From NCBI RefSeq assembly GCF_004521985.1, contig NZ_SBHZ01000003.1:333197-397196 (forward strand): a stretch of 64,000 bases of DNA. The letters are read 5' to 3'. Below, piece after piece: positions 53,410 through 62,197 of this stretch (positions are counted from its first letter, which is position 1; each line of letters begins with the position of its first letter). The DNA is from Ectopseudomonas khazarica. Lineage in GTDB: Bacteria; Pseudomonadota; Gammaproteobacteria; Pseudomonadales; Pseudomonadaceae. The notes below the pieces were generated by a model, which was not told where the DNA came from, did no database searches, and saw only the letters and a list, made by a program, of their open reading frames with translations. Position numbers and translations under genes: made by a program.

Positions 53410-53452
53410 GTTCGCACGATTCTCGCGGGCTCAACGCATTCAGGACCCCACG

Positions 53453-54001
53453 ATGATTTTCGACGAATTCAGCATCAAGACCCTGATCCGCCCGGTACCG
53501 GACTTTCCCAAGCCGGGCGTGATCTTCCGCGACATTACTCCGCTGTTCCAGTCGCCACGCGCGCTGCGTCTGGTGGCCGACAGCTTCATCCAGCGCTACG
53601 TCGAAGCCGAATTCAGCCATATCGGCGCCATGGATGCACGTGGCTTCCTGATCGGCTCGATCATCGCCTATGAGCTGAACAAGCCGCTGGTGCTGTTCCG
53701 CAAGCAGGGCAAGCTGCCGGCGGATGTCCTCAGCGAGGGCTACCAGACCGAGTACGGCGAAGCCTTCCTCGAAGTGCATGCCGACAGCCTCTGCGAGGGC
53801 GACTCGGTGCTGGTCTTCGATGACCTGATCGCCACTGGCGGTACCCTGATCGCCGCCGCCAACCTGGTGCGGCGCATGGGCGCCGATGTGTTCGAGGCCG
53901 CCGCCATCATCGATCTGCCCGAGCTGGGCGGTTCGCAGAAACTCCAGGATGCCGGCATCGCCACCTTCACCCTGACCGCCTTCGCTCTCGACGACCATTG
54001 A
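53453..54001 (+). CDS. apt: Adenine phosphoribosyltransferase
   Basis: 182 residues, purine salvage: adenine + PRPP to AMP. PRPP-binding loop [17 protein letters not shown] and the Apt signature [16 protein letters not shown] precedes ATG. Follows anr as in P. aeruginosa. Confidence 0.96.
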   Translation: MIFDEFSIKTLIRPVPDFPKPGVIFRDITPLFQSPRALRLVADSFIQRYVEAEFSHIGAMDARGFLIGSIIAYELNKPLVLFRKQGKLPADVLSEGYQTEYGEAFLEVHADSLCEGDSVLVFDDLIATGGTLIAAANLVRRMGADVFEAAAIIDLPELGGSQKLQDAGIATFTLTAFALDDH

Positions 54002-54064
54002 GCCTCCGGGCCCGCCCTCTCGCGGCGGGTCACGCTCGGGTACCCATCGACCCTTCTCGCTGAA

Positions 54065-54886
54065 ATGACCATGCAAGCATTCGAACTCGACCAATCACCC
54101 GACTGGCGCAAGCGCCTGGGTGCCCGGATGGACAGCCTGACCACGCAACGCGTGGTCACCCTGCTGATCATCATCAACGCCGCCATTCTCGGTCTGCAGA
54201 CCTCGCCGTCGCTCATGGCGGACTGGGGCAAGCCACTGCTGATCCTCGACAGCCTGATCCTCGCCTGCTTCGTGATCGAGCTGGCGCTGCGCTTCGCGGC
54301 CCACGGCGTCGCCCTGCTGCGCAATCCCTGGGCGGTATTCGACTGCGTGGTGGTGGCCATCGCCCTGGTGCCCGCCAGCGGCCCCTTCGCCGTATTGCGC
54401 GCCCTGCGCGTACTGCGGGTGCTGCGTCTGGTCTCGATCAACCCGAGCATGCGCAAGGTGGTACAGGCCCTGCTCGCCTCGCTGCCCGGCATGGGCAGCA
54501 TCGTCATGCTGATGGGGCTGGTGTTCTACGTCGCGGCGGTGATGGCCACGCAGCTGTTCGGCGCGAGCTTCCCTGAGTGGTTCGGTAACATCGGCGCCAG
54601 CCTGTACACCCTGTTCCAGGTGATGACCCTGGAAAGCTGGTCGATGGGCATCGTGCGCCCGATCATGGAACAGCACCCGTTGGCCTGGCTGTTCTTTGTG
54701 CCCTACATCCTCGTCGCCACCTTCATGATGCTCAACCTGTTCATCGCGGTGATCGTCAACGCCATGCAGAGCACTCACGAGCCGAGCGCCGAGGAGCTGG
54801 CCGCCGCCGCACGTGAACAGGCCATTCTCGATGAACTGCGCGCCCTGCGCAGTGAAGTGGCCGAACTGCGCCGCAATACGCCCTGA
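54065..54886 (+). CDS. Bacterial voltage-gated sodium channel (BacNav)
   Basis: 273-residue six-helix ion channel. The S4 voltage sensor carries Arg at residues 112, 115, 118 and 121 (LRALRVLRVLRLV). The selectivity filter is TLESWSM (188-194), the same as in NavAb, indicating Na+ rather than K+. After S6 (FMMLNLFIAVIVNAMQ) comes the acidic neck and a C-terminal coiled coil (ILDELRALRSEVAELRR) that tetramerises such channels. Length matches NaChBac/NavAb. ATG 54071 is an alternative start. Physiological role in Pseudomonas unclear. Confidence 0.88.
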   Translation: MTMQAFELDQSPDWRKRLGARMDSLTTQRVVTLLIIINAAILGLQTSPSLMADWGKPLLILDSLILACFVIELALRFAAHGVALLRNPWAVFDCVVVAIALVPASGPFAVLRALRVLRVLRLVSINPSMRKVVQALLASLPGMGSIVMLMGLVFYVAAVMATQLFGASFPEWFGNIGASLYTLFQVMTLESWSMGIVRPIMEQHPLAWLFFVPYILVATFMMLNLFIAVIVNAMQSTHEPSAEELAAAAREQAILDELRALRSEVAELRRNTP

Positions 54887-54966
54887 TCCGCGCTACCGCG
54901 CGCCCGGCGTCTCGCGTCGGGTCGCGCCCCTCCCCAGGCAGCCTGGCAGCACACCCGCCTTAAGTT

Positions 54967-54985
54967 GGCGGCGCCAGGCGCCGCC
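54967..54985. repeat. GC-rich perfect hairpin downstream of the channel gene
   Basis: GGCGGCGCC-A-GGCGCCGCC; no T-run, so a terminator role is uncertain. The surrounding 227-nt gap holds no gene. Confidence 0.5.
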
Positions 54986-55113
54986 ACACCCGATAGTTAC
55001 ATCGTTCAATGACACAGTTGGCCTGTCGAGGTCCCGGCACCTCGACCCGAATGCTGTCACCCGGAGCCGCACGATAACCGGGAGCGCCAACTCCCCTTAA
55101 GAGGACACGAACG

Positions 55114-55950
55114 ATGAGCGCCAGCGCCACCCTGCCCCAAACGAAATCCAGCTTCCCGGTTCGCCGCATGGATTTCAGCTTCAGCGAGACACCGAAATAC
55201 TGGTTCTACGACGACCCTTTCATGAGCCAGTTCATGAACAACCTGTCGTCGCTTTTTCCCTACGGCGAGAAGTTCTTCGTCGACAGCGTACGGGCGGTCC
55301 GCGACCAGGTCAGCGAGCCGCAGCTGAAGAAGGACATCAGTGCCTTCATCGGCCAGGAGGCCATGCACTCCAAGGAGCACGCGGCGTACAACGACTACGC
55401 CAATGCCCACGATATCGATCTGGAGCGCCTGGAGCTGCGCATCAAGGTGCTGCTGGAATGGGTCACCCGCTTCAGCACCAAGAAGCATCGTCTGGCCGCC
55501 ACCTGCGCCCTGGAACACTTCACCGCGACCATGGCCGAGCAACTGCTCAAGCGCGAAGACCTCACCACGCAGATGAACGACCCCAAGCTCTATCAGCTGT
55601 GGATGTGGCACGCGATCGAGGAGAACGAGCACAAGGCGGTCTGCTACGACGTCTACCAGAAGGTCTACGGCGGCTACTTCACCCGGACCCTGGTAATGCT
55701 GCTGACCACCGTGATCTTCTTCGGCGTGATCGGCTGGTTCCAGATCCACCTGCTGCGCAAGGATGGTCAGCTGTTCAACTGGCGCAGCTGGGGCTTCGGC
55801 CTGAAGAAGCTGTTCGGCCCGCGCAACGGCTTCTTCACCAAGCTGATCGGCCCGTACCTGGACTACTACCGCCCGGGCTTCCATCCGAAGGATCACGACA
55901 CCGAGAAGCTGGAGAACCGCTGGCGCGAGCGCCTCGGCTTCAACAGCTGA
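55114..55950 (+). CDS. Predicted metal-dependent hydrolase (PF10118)
   Basis: 278 residues. Helical, ferritin-like metal-site residues: FIGQEAMHSKEHAAY, ALEHFTATMAEQ and WHAIEENEHKAVCYD (E-x2-H pairs), with one hydrophobic segment (LVMLLTTVIFFGVIGWFQI). The family name is PF10118 metal-dependent hydrolase; substrate unknown, though diiron chemistry is possible from the E/H pattern. AGAGGA precedes the ATG. Close to a monooxygenase/SDR cluster. Confidence 0.88.
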   Translation: MSASATLPQTKSSFPVRRMDFSFSETPKYWFYDDPFMSQFMNNLSSLFPYGEKFFVDSVRAVRDQVSEPQLKKDISAFIGQEAMHSKEHAAYNDYANAHDIDLERLELRIKVLLEWVTRFSTKKHRLAATCALEHFTATMAEQLLKREDLTTQMNDPKLYQLWMWHAIEENEHKAVCYDVYQKVYGGYFTRTLVMLLTTVIFFGVIGWFQIHLLRKDGQLFNWRSWGFGLKKLFGPRNGFFTKLIGPYLDYYRPGFHPKDHDTEKLENRWRERLGFNS

Positions 55951-55959
55951 TACCCCTGC

Positions 55960-55984
55960 AGGGCGGCCCAGGCCGCCCTTTTTC
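55960..55984 (+). terminator. Terminator after the PF10118 gene
   Basis: AGGGCGGCC-CA-GGCCGCCCT stem followed by TTTTT. Confidence 0.88.
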
Positions 55985-55995
55985 ATGCAAGTGCG

Positions 55996-56033
55996 CAGCC
56001 GCGAAAGGCATCGCGGCTGAAGCCGCTCCTGCA
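55996..56033. repeat. REP element, inverted relative to 14689
   Basis: TCGCGGCTGAAGCCGCTCCT (56011-56030) is the exact reverse complement of the REP core at 14691-14710; CAGCCGCGA (55996-56004) pairs with TCGCGGCTG to form a second stem. Confidence 0.8.
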
Positions 56034-56076
56034 AAAGTCTTCCATGCCCTGCACATCTCACCGCAGCCGGCGTCCC

Positions 56077-56784
56077 TCAGCCCAGCCGCAGCTGCCCCAT
56101 GCTCTGCAGCACGCTGGCGCCGGTGAACAGCATGACGATCTGCTCCTCGGCCAATGCACAGATCGCCTCGCGCCGATGCGGCTGGCCGATGTAGTCCAGC
56201 GACTGCTCGAACAGACTGCGGCTGATCAGCCCCGAAACCTGGCGCACGGCCGCCGCACTGACGATCCCCGGCAGCAGCTTGAACTCGACGATGTCCGCGG
56301 CCATGTCGTCGGCGAAATCATCCATCACCCGGCGCAGGGCCTCGCGCAGCACCGGTGAGGCGCCATGCAGTTCGCGGACACCGATGATGAAGGCCTCCGG
56401 GTGCGCGGCGACGAAGTCGAAGAACAGCTGCACCGTCTCGTGACAGACGCGCCGCCCACGCCCCAGGTCGATCCCCAGCAGCCTGGGCAGTGCCGGCCCC
56501 TGCTCCTTGACCGCGCGCTGTGCCGCCTCGCGGCGCAGGTCACGCAACGGCTGGCGCAACAAGCGGGTGATCTCGCCGATCACGTTCAGGCCGAGATCGT
56601 CGACATCACGAAAGTGCCGGTAGAAGGTATTGGGGTTGAGGCCCGCCTCGCGGGCCAGTTCGCGCAGCCCCAGGCTGCTGAGGCTGCGGCTGGTTGAGGT
56701 GAGGCGTAACGCCGCCTCCATCAGCAGGCGCTTGCCGGGCGCCTCGCTGGCCTTGTCACGCACCTGAGCTTCGTCGTCGTGCAT
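56077..56784 (-). CDS. TetR family regulator (FabR/DesT-like)
   Basis: 235 residues; helix-turn-helix LRELAREAGLNPNTFYRHF and a C-terminal TetR_C domain typical of FabR-like lipid regulators (HGASPVLREALRRVMDDF). GGGGAAGGG precedes ATG 56784. Divergent from the flavin monooxygenase operon; a paired operator (56834-56870) lies between. Probably represses that operon in response to a fatty acyl or related ligand. Confidence 0.9.
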   Translation of the reverse strand: MHDDEAQVRDKASEAPGKRLLMEAALRLTSTSRSLSSLGLRELAREAGLNPNTFYRHFRDVDDLGLNVIGEITRLLRQPLRDLRREAAQRAVKEQGPALPRLLGIDLGRGRRVCHETVQLFFDFVAAHPEAFIIGVRELHGASPVLREALRRVMDDFADDMAADIVEFKLLPGIVSAAAVRQVSGLISRSLFEQSLDYIGQPHRREAICALAEEQIVMLFTGASVLQSMGQLRLG

Positions 56785-56833
56785 CCCTTCCCCTATCTAA
56801 AGTTGGCTTGCTGGCCCGATGCCTTGCCGCCGA

Positions 56834-56870
56834 GTATACACATGTCTACCTTGGTATACAGATGTAGACA
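56834..56870. promoter_or_regulatory. Paired operator between TetR and monooxygenase genes
   Basis: GTATACA-S-ATGT occurs at 56834-56845 and 56854-56865, exactly 20 nt apart; TGTCTAC (56843-56849) and GTAGACA (56864-56870) form an inverted pair. Two helical turns of spacing suggest two TetR dimers side by side. Confidence 0.65.
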
Positions 56871-56872
56871 CC

Positions 56873-56880
56873 AACAAGAA
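56873..56880 (+). promoter_or_regulatory. Candidate Hfq/Crc motif before the monooxygenase gene
   Basis: AACAAGAA matches AANAANAA, 20 nt before ATG 56901 and upstream of the AGGAG site. Suggestive of catabolite repression only. Confidence 0.35.
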
Positions 56881-56900
56881 CGACAAGCAGGAGTCCGGCC

Positions 56901-58454
56901 ATGAATGCGCCCGTGTCACCCCCTACCGCTGCCCGCCATTGCAAGATCGCCATCCTCGGCAGCGGCTTTTCCGGCCTCGGCATGGCCATCCGCCTCAGGC
57001 AGCAGGGCGAGCAGGACTTCCTGCTGTTCGAAAAGGAGGCCGGCGTCGGCGGTACCTGGCGCGTGAACAATTACCCAGGCTGCGGCTGCGACGTGCAATC
57101 GCACCTGTACTCCTTCTCCTTCGAACCGAATCCGAACTGGACGCGCATGTTCGCCAAACAGCCGGAAATCAGGGCCTACCTGGAAGGCTGCTGGGAGAAA
57201 TATCGCCTGCAGGACAAGACCCGGCTCGGCACCGAGGTGGTGGAGATCCGCTGGGACGAGCAGGCCGAGCTGTGGCACCTGCAGGATCGCGCAGGCAACC
57301 GCTACAGCGCGCAGTTCGTGGTGTCGGGGATGGGCGCCTTGTCCACGCCATCGATTCCCGCGCTCAAGGGCCTGGAGAACTTCAGTGGCGAGGTGTTCCA
57401 CTCGCAGCAGTGGAACCACGACTACGACCTCTCCGGCAAACGCGTGGCGGTGATCGGCACCGGTGCCTCGGCCATCCAGTTCGTGCCGCAGATCCAGAAG
57501 CAGGTCGAGCACCTCGACCTCTACCAGCGCACCGCTCCGTGGATCATGCCCAAGCCGGATCGCGCCATCCGCGACAACGAGCGCAGCCGCTTCAAGCGCT
57601 TCCCGCTGGCGCAGAAACTCTGGCGCGGCGCCCTCTACGGCATCCTCGAGAGCCGGGTGATCGCCTTCGCCTTTGCCCCGCGCCTGCTGCGCATGGCCCA
57701 GGGAATCGCCAAGCTGTACATCAAGAAGCAGATCAAGGACCCGGTGCTGCGCGCCAAGGTCACCCCGGACTACACCATGGGCTGCAAGCGGGTACTGATC
57801 TCCAATGACTACTACCCGGCGCTGACCCAGGCCAATGTCGACGTGATCACCGATGGCATCGCCGAAATCCTGCCACATGGCGTGCGCACCAGCGACGGCC
57901 AGGAACGCGCCGTCGACGCGATCATCTTCGGCACCGGCTTCACCCCCAGCGATCCGTTGCCACGCGGCACGGTGTTCGGCCGTGGCGGCGTCGACCTGCT
58001 CGACACCTGGCCGGAAGGCCCGGAAGCCTACAAGGGCACCATGACCGCCGGCTTCCCCAACCTGTTCTTCCTGATGGGACCGAACACCGGCCTGGGCCAC
58101 AACTCCATGGTCTACATGATCGAGTCGCAGATCACCTACGTGCTCGGTGCGCTGCGTCAGATCGACGACGGGCGCCTGCAGAGCCTGGAGCCCAAGCGCG
58201 AAGCGCAGGATGCCTTCAACAGGAAGATCCAGGGCACCCTCGGCGCCACGGTGTGGAACGCCGGCGGCTGCATGAGCTGGTACCTGCATCCGGTCAGCGG
58301 ACGCAACTGCACGGTATGGCCCGGCTTCACCTGGCGCTATCGCATGCTGACCCGCCACTTCGACCCGCATGCCTACCACTTCAGCCGCAAGCAGGCCGCC
58401 CACCCGGCGCAAAGCAACGCCATCACCCTCGATGCCCAGGAGGTCAGCGCATGA
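56901..58454 (+). CDS. Flavin-containing (Baeyer-Villiger type) monooxygenase
   Basis: 517 residues. FAD-binding GSGFSGLGMAIRL near the N-terminus, GGTWRVNNYPGCGCD, the BVMO fingerprint-like FSGEVFHSQQWNHD (F-x-G-x3-H-x3-W-x2-D) and NADPH-binding GTGASAIQFVPQI. It would insert one oxygen atom into a ketone or hydroxylate using NADPH and O2. AGGAG lies 7 nt before the ATG. Overlaps the SDR gene by 4 nt, so alcohol to ketone to ester conversion by the pair is a reasonable inference. Confidence 0.9.
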   Translation: MNAPVSPPTAARHCKIAILGSGFSGLGMAIRLRQQGEQDFLLFEKEAGVGGTWRVNNYPGCGCDVQSHLYSFSFEPNPNWTRMFAKQPEIRAYLEGCWEKYRLQDKTRLGTEVVEIRWDEQAELWHLQDRAGNRYSAQFVVSGMGALSTPSIPALKGLENFSGEVFHSQQWNHDYDLSGKRVAVIGTGASAIQFVPQIQKQVEHLDLYQRTAPWIMPKPDRAIRDNERSRFKRFPLAQKLWRGALYGILESRVIAFAFAPRLLRMAQGIAKLYIKKQIKDPVLRAKVTPDYTMGCKRVLISNDYYPALTQANVDVITDGIAEILPHGVRTSDGQERAVDAIIFGTGFTPSDPLPRGTVFGRGGVDLLDTWPEGPEAYKGTMTAGFPNLFFLMGPNTGLGHNSMVYMIESQITYVLGALRQIDDGRLQSLEPKREAQDAFNRKIQGTLGATVWNAGGCMSWYLHPVSGRNCTVWPGFTWRYRMLTRHFDPHAYHFSRKQAAHPAQSNAITLDAQEVSA

Positions 58455-59338
58455 AATCCTTCGAAAACAAGGTAGCCGCCATCACCGGCGCCGGCTCCGG
58501 CATCGGCCGCGCCCTCGCCTGGCACCTGGCTCGCCAGGGCTGCCACCTGGCGCTCTCCGACGTCAACGTCGAGGGCCTCAGGGAAACCGCCGAGCAGGCG
58601 CGCAAGCTGGGCGTCACCGTCAGCGAACAGCGCGTCGACGTTGCCGACCGCGCCGCCGTCGAAGCCTGGGCGGAGCAGATCGTCGTCGAGTTCGGCCGGG
58701 TCAACGCCATCTTCAACAATGCCGGCGTCGCCCAGGGCGGCACGGTGGAAGGCAACGACCACGCCGACTACGAGTGGATCATGAACATCAACTTCTGGGG
58801 CGTGGTCAACGGCACCAAGGCCTTCCTGCCCTATCTCAAGAATGCCGGCCAGGGCCATGTGATCAACGTTTCCAGCGTCTTCGGGCTGTTCTCGCAGCCC
58901 GGCATGAGCGCCTACAACGCCAGCAAGTTCGCCGTGCGCGGCTTCACCGAGTCGCTGCGTCAGGAGCTGGACATGGCCAACTGCGGGGTTTCCGCCAGCT
59001 GCGTCCACCCCGGCGGCATCCGCACCAACATCGCCAAGACCGCCCGCATGAACGACAGCCTGGCCAAGGTCACCGGCCAGGCCGCCGAGCAGGCACGCCA
59101 GCAGTTCAACGACCAGTTGCTGCGCACCACGCCGGAGCAGGCGGCCAAGGTCATCGTCAACGGCGTGCTGGCCAACAAGCGGCGCATCCTCATCGGTGCC
59201 GACGCCCATGTGCTGGACTGGATGCAGCGCAGCATGCCGGCGCTGTATCAGCGCCTGGTCACCCTGTCGATGCGCCTGGCCGCACGCTTCGCTCCGAGGC
59301 CGCGCAATGCCGGCAAGGCCAGCGAAGCGACCGAATAG
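58451..59338 (+). CDS. SDR family oxidoreductase
   Basis: 295 residues: GAGSGIG cofactor motif, NNAG, catalytic Ser in NVSSVFG and Y-x3-K in YNASK; a longer C-terminal extension (about 50 residues, helix-rich) than plain SDRs. Second gene of the monooxygenase operon through a 4-nt overlap. Substrate unknown; probably an alcohol/ketone handled together with the monooxygenase. Confidence 0.9.
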   Translation: MKSFENKVAAITGAGSGIGRALAWHLARQGCHLALSDVNVEGLRETAEQARKLGVTVSEQRVDVADRAAVEAWAEQIVVEFGRVNAIFNNAGVAQGGTVEGNDHADYEWIMNINFWGVVNGTKAFLPYLKNAGQGHVINVSSVFGLFSQPGMSAYNASKFAVRGFTESLRQELDMANCGVSASCVHPGGIRTNIAKTARMNDSLAKVTGQAAEQARQQFNDQLLRTTPEQAAKVIVNGVLANKRRILIGADAHVLDWMQRSMPALYQRLVTLSMRLAARFAPRPRNAGKASEATE

Positions 59339-59353
59339 CAGGCCGCGTGCGAA

Positions 59354-59382
59354 CACAGGGCCGGCTCACTGCCGGCCCTGTG
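59354..59382 (+). terminator. Terminator after the monooxygenase/SDR operon
   Basis: Perfect 12-bp stem CACAGGGCCGGC / GCCGGCCCTGTG, loop TCACT, followed by CGTTTGT. Confidence 0.78.
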
Positions 59383-59533
59383 CGTTTGTCGGGTAGTGCC
59401 CGGGGCGTCCGCAGCTGCGCTAAGGTATGGCAATAGACGCACCCTCATCCACGCGGCGCCGCCACCGGCCCCGGCTGGAACCTCGGTGCGGCGTCGGCAC
59501 CGAGGGCGGCACCTTGATTCAGAAGGTGGCCTC

Positions 59534-59782
59534 ATGAGCGTACTCACCTGCACCCACCGCGACCACACCATCCGCGCCAGTGTCATGGAGCACCCCGGCC
59601 TGCCCACGCCCTGGGCCGGCGGTTGCCAGATCACCGATCCTGCCGGCCACACCAGCAAGCGCCAGACGCTGCCGGTGGACTACGCCTTCATGGATGACCT
59701 GGACAAGGCCCAGCACGCCTCCATCGCGCACGGCAGATGGCTGGTGGACCAGAAACTGGACCACGGTCGCAACTGGCACTGA
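59534..59782 (+). CDS. Small conserved hypothetical protein
   Basis: 82 residues, soluble, His-rich (HRDHTIRASVMEHPGLPTPW ... HGRWLVDQKLDHGRNWH). I recall similar small proteins in other Pseudomonas but no named domain. AAGGTGG lies 7 nt before ATG 59534, better than the longer frame starting at 59396. Confidence 0.68.
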   Translation: MSVLTCTHRDHTIRASVMEHPGLPTPWAGGCQITDPAGHTSKRQTLPVDYAFMDDLDKAQHASIAHGRWLVDQKLDHGRNWH

Positions 59783-59860
59783 CCGCGCCCTGCGTGCACG
59801 AGCGGGGCGCCAGCCCGCCAGCCGCGCAGCGGCTCCTGGCGCTCCCGCTGCAGCCCTGGG

Positions 59861-60076
59861 CTAGCTGCGGTCGCGCAGCGGATCGAGCAACGGCTTGAGG
59901 CCGTTGTGATCGATCTCCTGCATCAGTGCCAGCAGCTGGCCCAGCTCGCCCTTGGGAAAACCCGCGCGAGCGAACCAGTTGAGGTAGTGCCCGGGCAGGT
60001 CGGCGATCAACCGGTCCTTGTACTTGCCGTACGGCATGCGGCGGGTCACCAGGAGTTTCAGCGCTTCGGGGTTCAT
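59861..60076 (-). CDS. DUF3820 family protein
   Basis: 71 residues: MPYGKYKDRLIADLPGHYLNWFAR is the DUF3820 signature (also named putative quorum-sensing-regulated virulence factor). Soluble, function unknown. Last gene of a minus-strand group with the two genes to its right. Confidence 0.85.
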   Translation of the reverse strand: MNPEALKLLVTRRMPYGKYKDRLIADLPGHYLNWFARAGFPKGELGQLLALMQEIDHNGLKPLLDPLRDRS

Positions 60077-60122
60077 CGTTCGCTCGGGTCGTCGAAAAAC
60101 AATCCGCCCATTGTGCCAGGCC

Positions 60123-60716
60123 TCAGCGACTCAATGCCTCACGCACGAACTCCAGGCGGTCCTGGCCGAAGTACATGTCGTCTCCGACGAAGCAGGTCGG
60201 CGCACCGAACACGCCACGCCTGACCGCTTCCTCGGTGGTCGCCTTCAGCGCGTCCTTCACTGCGGGCTCGCCGATCTGCTGCTGCAACGCCGCAGCGTCG
60301 AGGCCGGCCGCCGCCAGTACTTCCGCGACCCTGGCAGGGTCGCCCATGTTCACGCCATCCACCCAGGTCGCCTGGAACAGCGCCTGCAGGGCATCGTCGA
60401 GGCGCTCGGGCTGGTGCAGCTGCACCGCCACCAGCAGGCGCATGAGGCTCAGGGTGTTGATCGGAAAATGCGGATTGAAACGCATCGGCACGCCGTAGCG
60501 CTCGGCGTAACGCGCCAGGTCGCGAATCATGTAACGCCCCTTGGCCGGAATCATCGCCGGCGAGGCGTTACCGGTCGCCTGAAAGACGCCGCCCAGCAGC
60601 ATCGGCCGATAGACCAGCGCAGCGCCACAGTCGCGGCACAGCGCCGGTAGCTGGGTATGGGCCAGGTAGGAGGCCGGGCTGCCCAGGTCGAAGAAGAACT
60701 CCACCGTCTTGCTCAT
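60123..60716 (-). CDS. 2-hydroxychromene-2-carboxylate isomerase-like (kappa-GST/DsbA fold)
   Basis: 197 residues. Opens FFFDLGSPASYLAH, where Ser replaces the DsbA Cys and activates glutathione in this family; GVFGAPTCFVGDDMYFGQDR near the end is the cis-Pro loop. It could isomerise chromene carboxylates in naphthalene-type degradation or have another GSH-linked role; no aromatic pathway is nearby. ATG 60716 preferred to an in-frame GTG at 60755. Confidence 0.88.
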   Translation of the reverse strand: MSKTVEFFFDLGSPASYLAHTQLPALCRDCGAALVYRPMLLGGVFQATGNASPAMIPAKGRYMIRDLARYAERYGVPMRFNPHFPINTLSLMRLLVAVQLHQPERLDDALQALFQATWVDGVNMGDPARVAEVLAAAGLDAAALQQQIGEPAVKDALKATTEEAVRRGVFGAPTCFVGDDMYFGQDRLEFVREALSR

Positions 60717-60758
60717 CAGCTTCACTCGCTCGTTGTTGTGGTTATCGGCTTGCACAGG

Positions 60759-61490
60759 TTACCAGCGCTCCATCCACGGCCGCAGGTCCAGCTCGAACGT
60801 CCAGGCATCGCGAGGCTGGGCGTGCAGGAACCAGTAGCTGTCGGCGATGTGCTCAGGGTCGAGGATGCCATCCTGATCCTTCCTGGCATACAGCTCGGGG
60901 AAGCTGTCACGAATGAAGGCCGTGTCGATCGCCCCGTCCACCACCACATGGGCCACGTGGACGTTCAACGGCCCCAGCTCGCGCGCCATGCTCTGCGCCA
61001 GGGCGCGAATGCCGTGCTTGGCCCCGGCGAAGGCGGCGAAGCCGGCGGCGCCACGCAGGCCTGCAGTCGCCCCGGTGAAGAGAATGGTGCCGCGACCACG
61101 CCCGACCATGCGCCTGGCCACCGCCTGGCTGGTGAGGAAGCCGGCGAAGCAGGCCATTTCCCAGATCTTGAAATACTTGCGTGCGGTTTCATCGAGAATG
61201 CTGCAGGGCACGTTAGCGCCGATGTTGAAGACCATCACCTCGATGGGGCCGATATCCCGCTCGATGTGCTCGACCAGTTCGGCCACCTGTTCTTCACGCC
61301 GCGCATCGGAAGCAAAGCCATGGGCTTCGCCGCCCTCGTTACGGATCTGCTCCAGCAACGGCTGTAACTTGTCCAGGCTACGCCGGGTGACGCAGGCCAC
61401 ATAGCCTTCGCGGGCGAAACGCCGGGCAATGGCGCCGCCGGTGGCATCACCGGCGCCGATGATCAAAGCGACTTTCTTGTTCTCGTTCAT
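60759..61490 (-). CDS. SDR-fold protein lacking the catalytic Ser and Tyr
   Basis: 243 residues, Rossmann fold. The glycine motif is atypical (GAGDATGGA), NNAG is replaced by NIGAN, the Ser position reads FTGATAG, and Y-x3-K is F154-x3-K158 (FAGAKHG). So the usual Ser/Tyr dyad is absent while the Lys remains. It may bind cofactor without classical dehydrogenase activity, or use another acid. Divergent from a TetR gene with a palindromic operator between; about 40 nt from the isomerase-like gene. Confidence 0.82.
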   Translation of the reverse strand: MNENKKVALIIGAGDATGGAIARRFAREGYVACVTRRSLDKLQPLLEQIRNEGGEAHGFASDARREEQVAELVEHIERDIGPIEVMVFNIGANVPCSILDETARKYFKIWEMACFAGFLTSQAVARRMVGRGRGTILFTGATAGLRGAAGFAAFAGAKHGIRALAQSMARELGPLNVHVAHVVVDGAIDTAFIRDSFPELYARKDQDGILDPEHIADSYWFLHAQPRDAWTFELDLRPWMERW

Positions 61491-61506
61491 GGCTTTCTCC
61501 TTTTAA

Positions 61507-61520
61507 CTAACGATCGTTAG
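61507..61520. promoter_or_regulatory. Palindromic operator between SDR-like and TetR genes
   Basis: CTAACGATCGTTAG is a perfect 14-nt palindrome; an adjoining GAACGAACGTTA (61523-61534) is a second, imperfect copy. Likely the binding site of the TetR protein at 61583. Confidence 0.7.
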
Positions 61521-61582
61521 CTGAACGAACGTTATGCTATGCTCCCGGACAGGTCAAGCCACCCTCATCCACGGAGCCTCTC

Positions 61583-62149
61583 ATGCGTTATTCCGCCGAA
61601 CACAAGGCCGAAACCCGCGAACGTCTGCTCGCCAGCAGCGGCGCCATCGCCAAGCAGCAGGGCTTTGCCGTGACTGGCGTGGATGCGCTGATGAAAACCA
61701 TAGGCCTGACCGGCGCGGCGTTCTACAGCCACTTCCCGAGCAAGGACGAGCTGTTCGCCGAGCTGATCGAACGCGAGCTGCGTATCAGCCTGCAGCGCCT
61801 GGGGGGCGAGCCGGGCGCTGCCGGGCATGACAAGCTGCAGCGCTGCCTGGCGGCCTACCTCAGCCTGGCGCATGTCGAGCAACCCGACAAAGGCTGCGTG
61901 TTGCCGAGCCTGGGCGCCGAGATCGCGCGTGCCGACGAGCGCGTCCGGCAGCGCACCGAGCAGCAGATTCTGCAACTGCAGGAAACCTGGGCCGAGATCA
62001 TCGGCGACCGTCAGCTGGCCTGGACGATCCTCGCGCAATGCCTGGGCAGCCTGCTGCTGGCACGCATGCTGGCCAGTCAGGACACGCGCCAGCAGGTGCT
62101 GGATGCCAGCCTGGACATGCTCGAACACACATTGAAGCCTGTCGGCTGA
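61583..62149 (+). CDS. TetR family transcriptional regulator
   Basis: 188 residues: helix-turn-helix with VTGVDALMKTIGLTGAAFYSHF and a C-terminal domain resembling the AcrR/NemR-like group (DKGCVLPSLGAEIARAD), containing a Cys that could sense electrophiles. CGGAG lies 6 nt before the ATG. Divergent from the SDR-like gene, its probable target. Confidence 0.9.
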   Translation: MRYSAEHKAETRERLLASSGAIAKQQGFAVTGVDALMKTIGLTGAAFYSHFPSKDELFAELIERELRISLQRLGGEPGAAGHDKLQRCLAAYLSLAHVEQPDKGCVLPSLGAEIARADERVRQRTEQQILQLQETWAEIIGDRQLAWTILAQCLGSLLLARMLASQDTRQQVLDASLDMLEHTLKPVG

Positions 62150-62197
62150 GCACGTATGCCGTTAACCTAGACGGAACATCCCTGCCAGGACCGCACC

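Noticed and set aside
59396..59533. 46-residue N-terminal extension of the small protein at 59534
   Set aside because: Arg/Pro-rich, no ribosome site; AAGGTGG before ATG 59534 is better.
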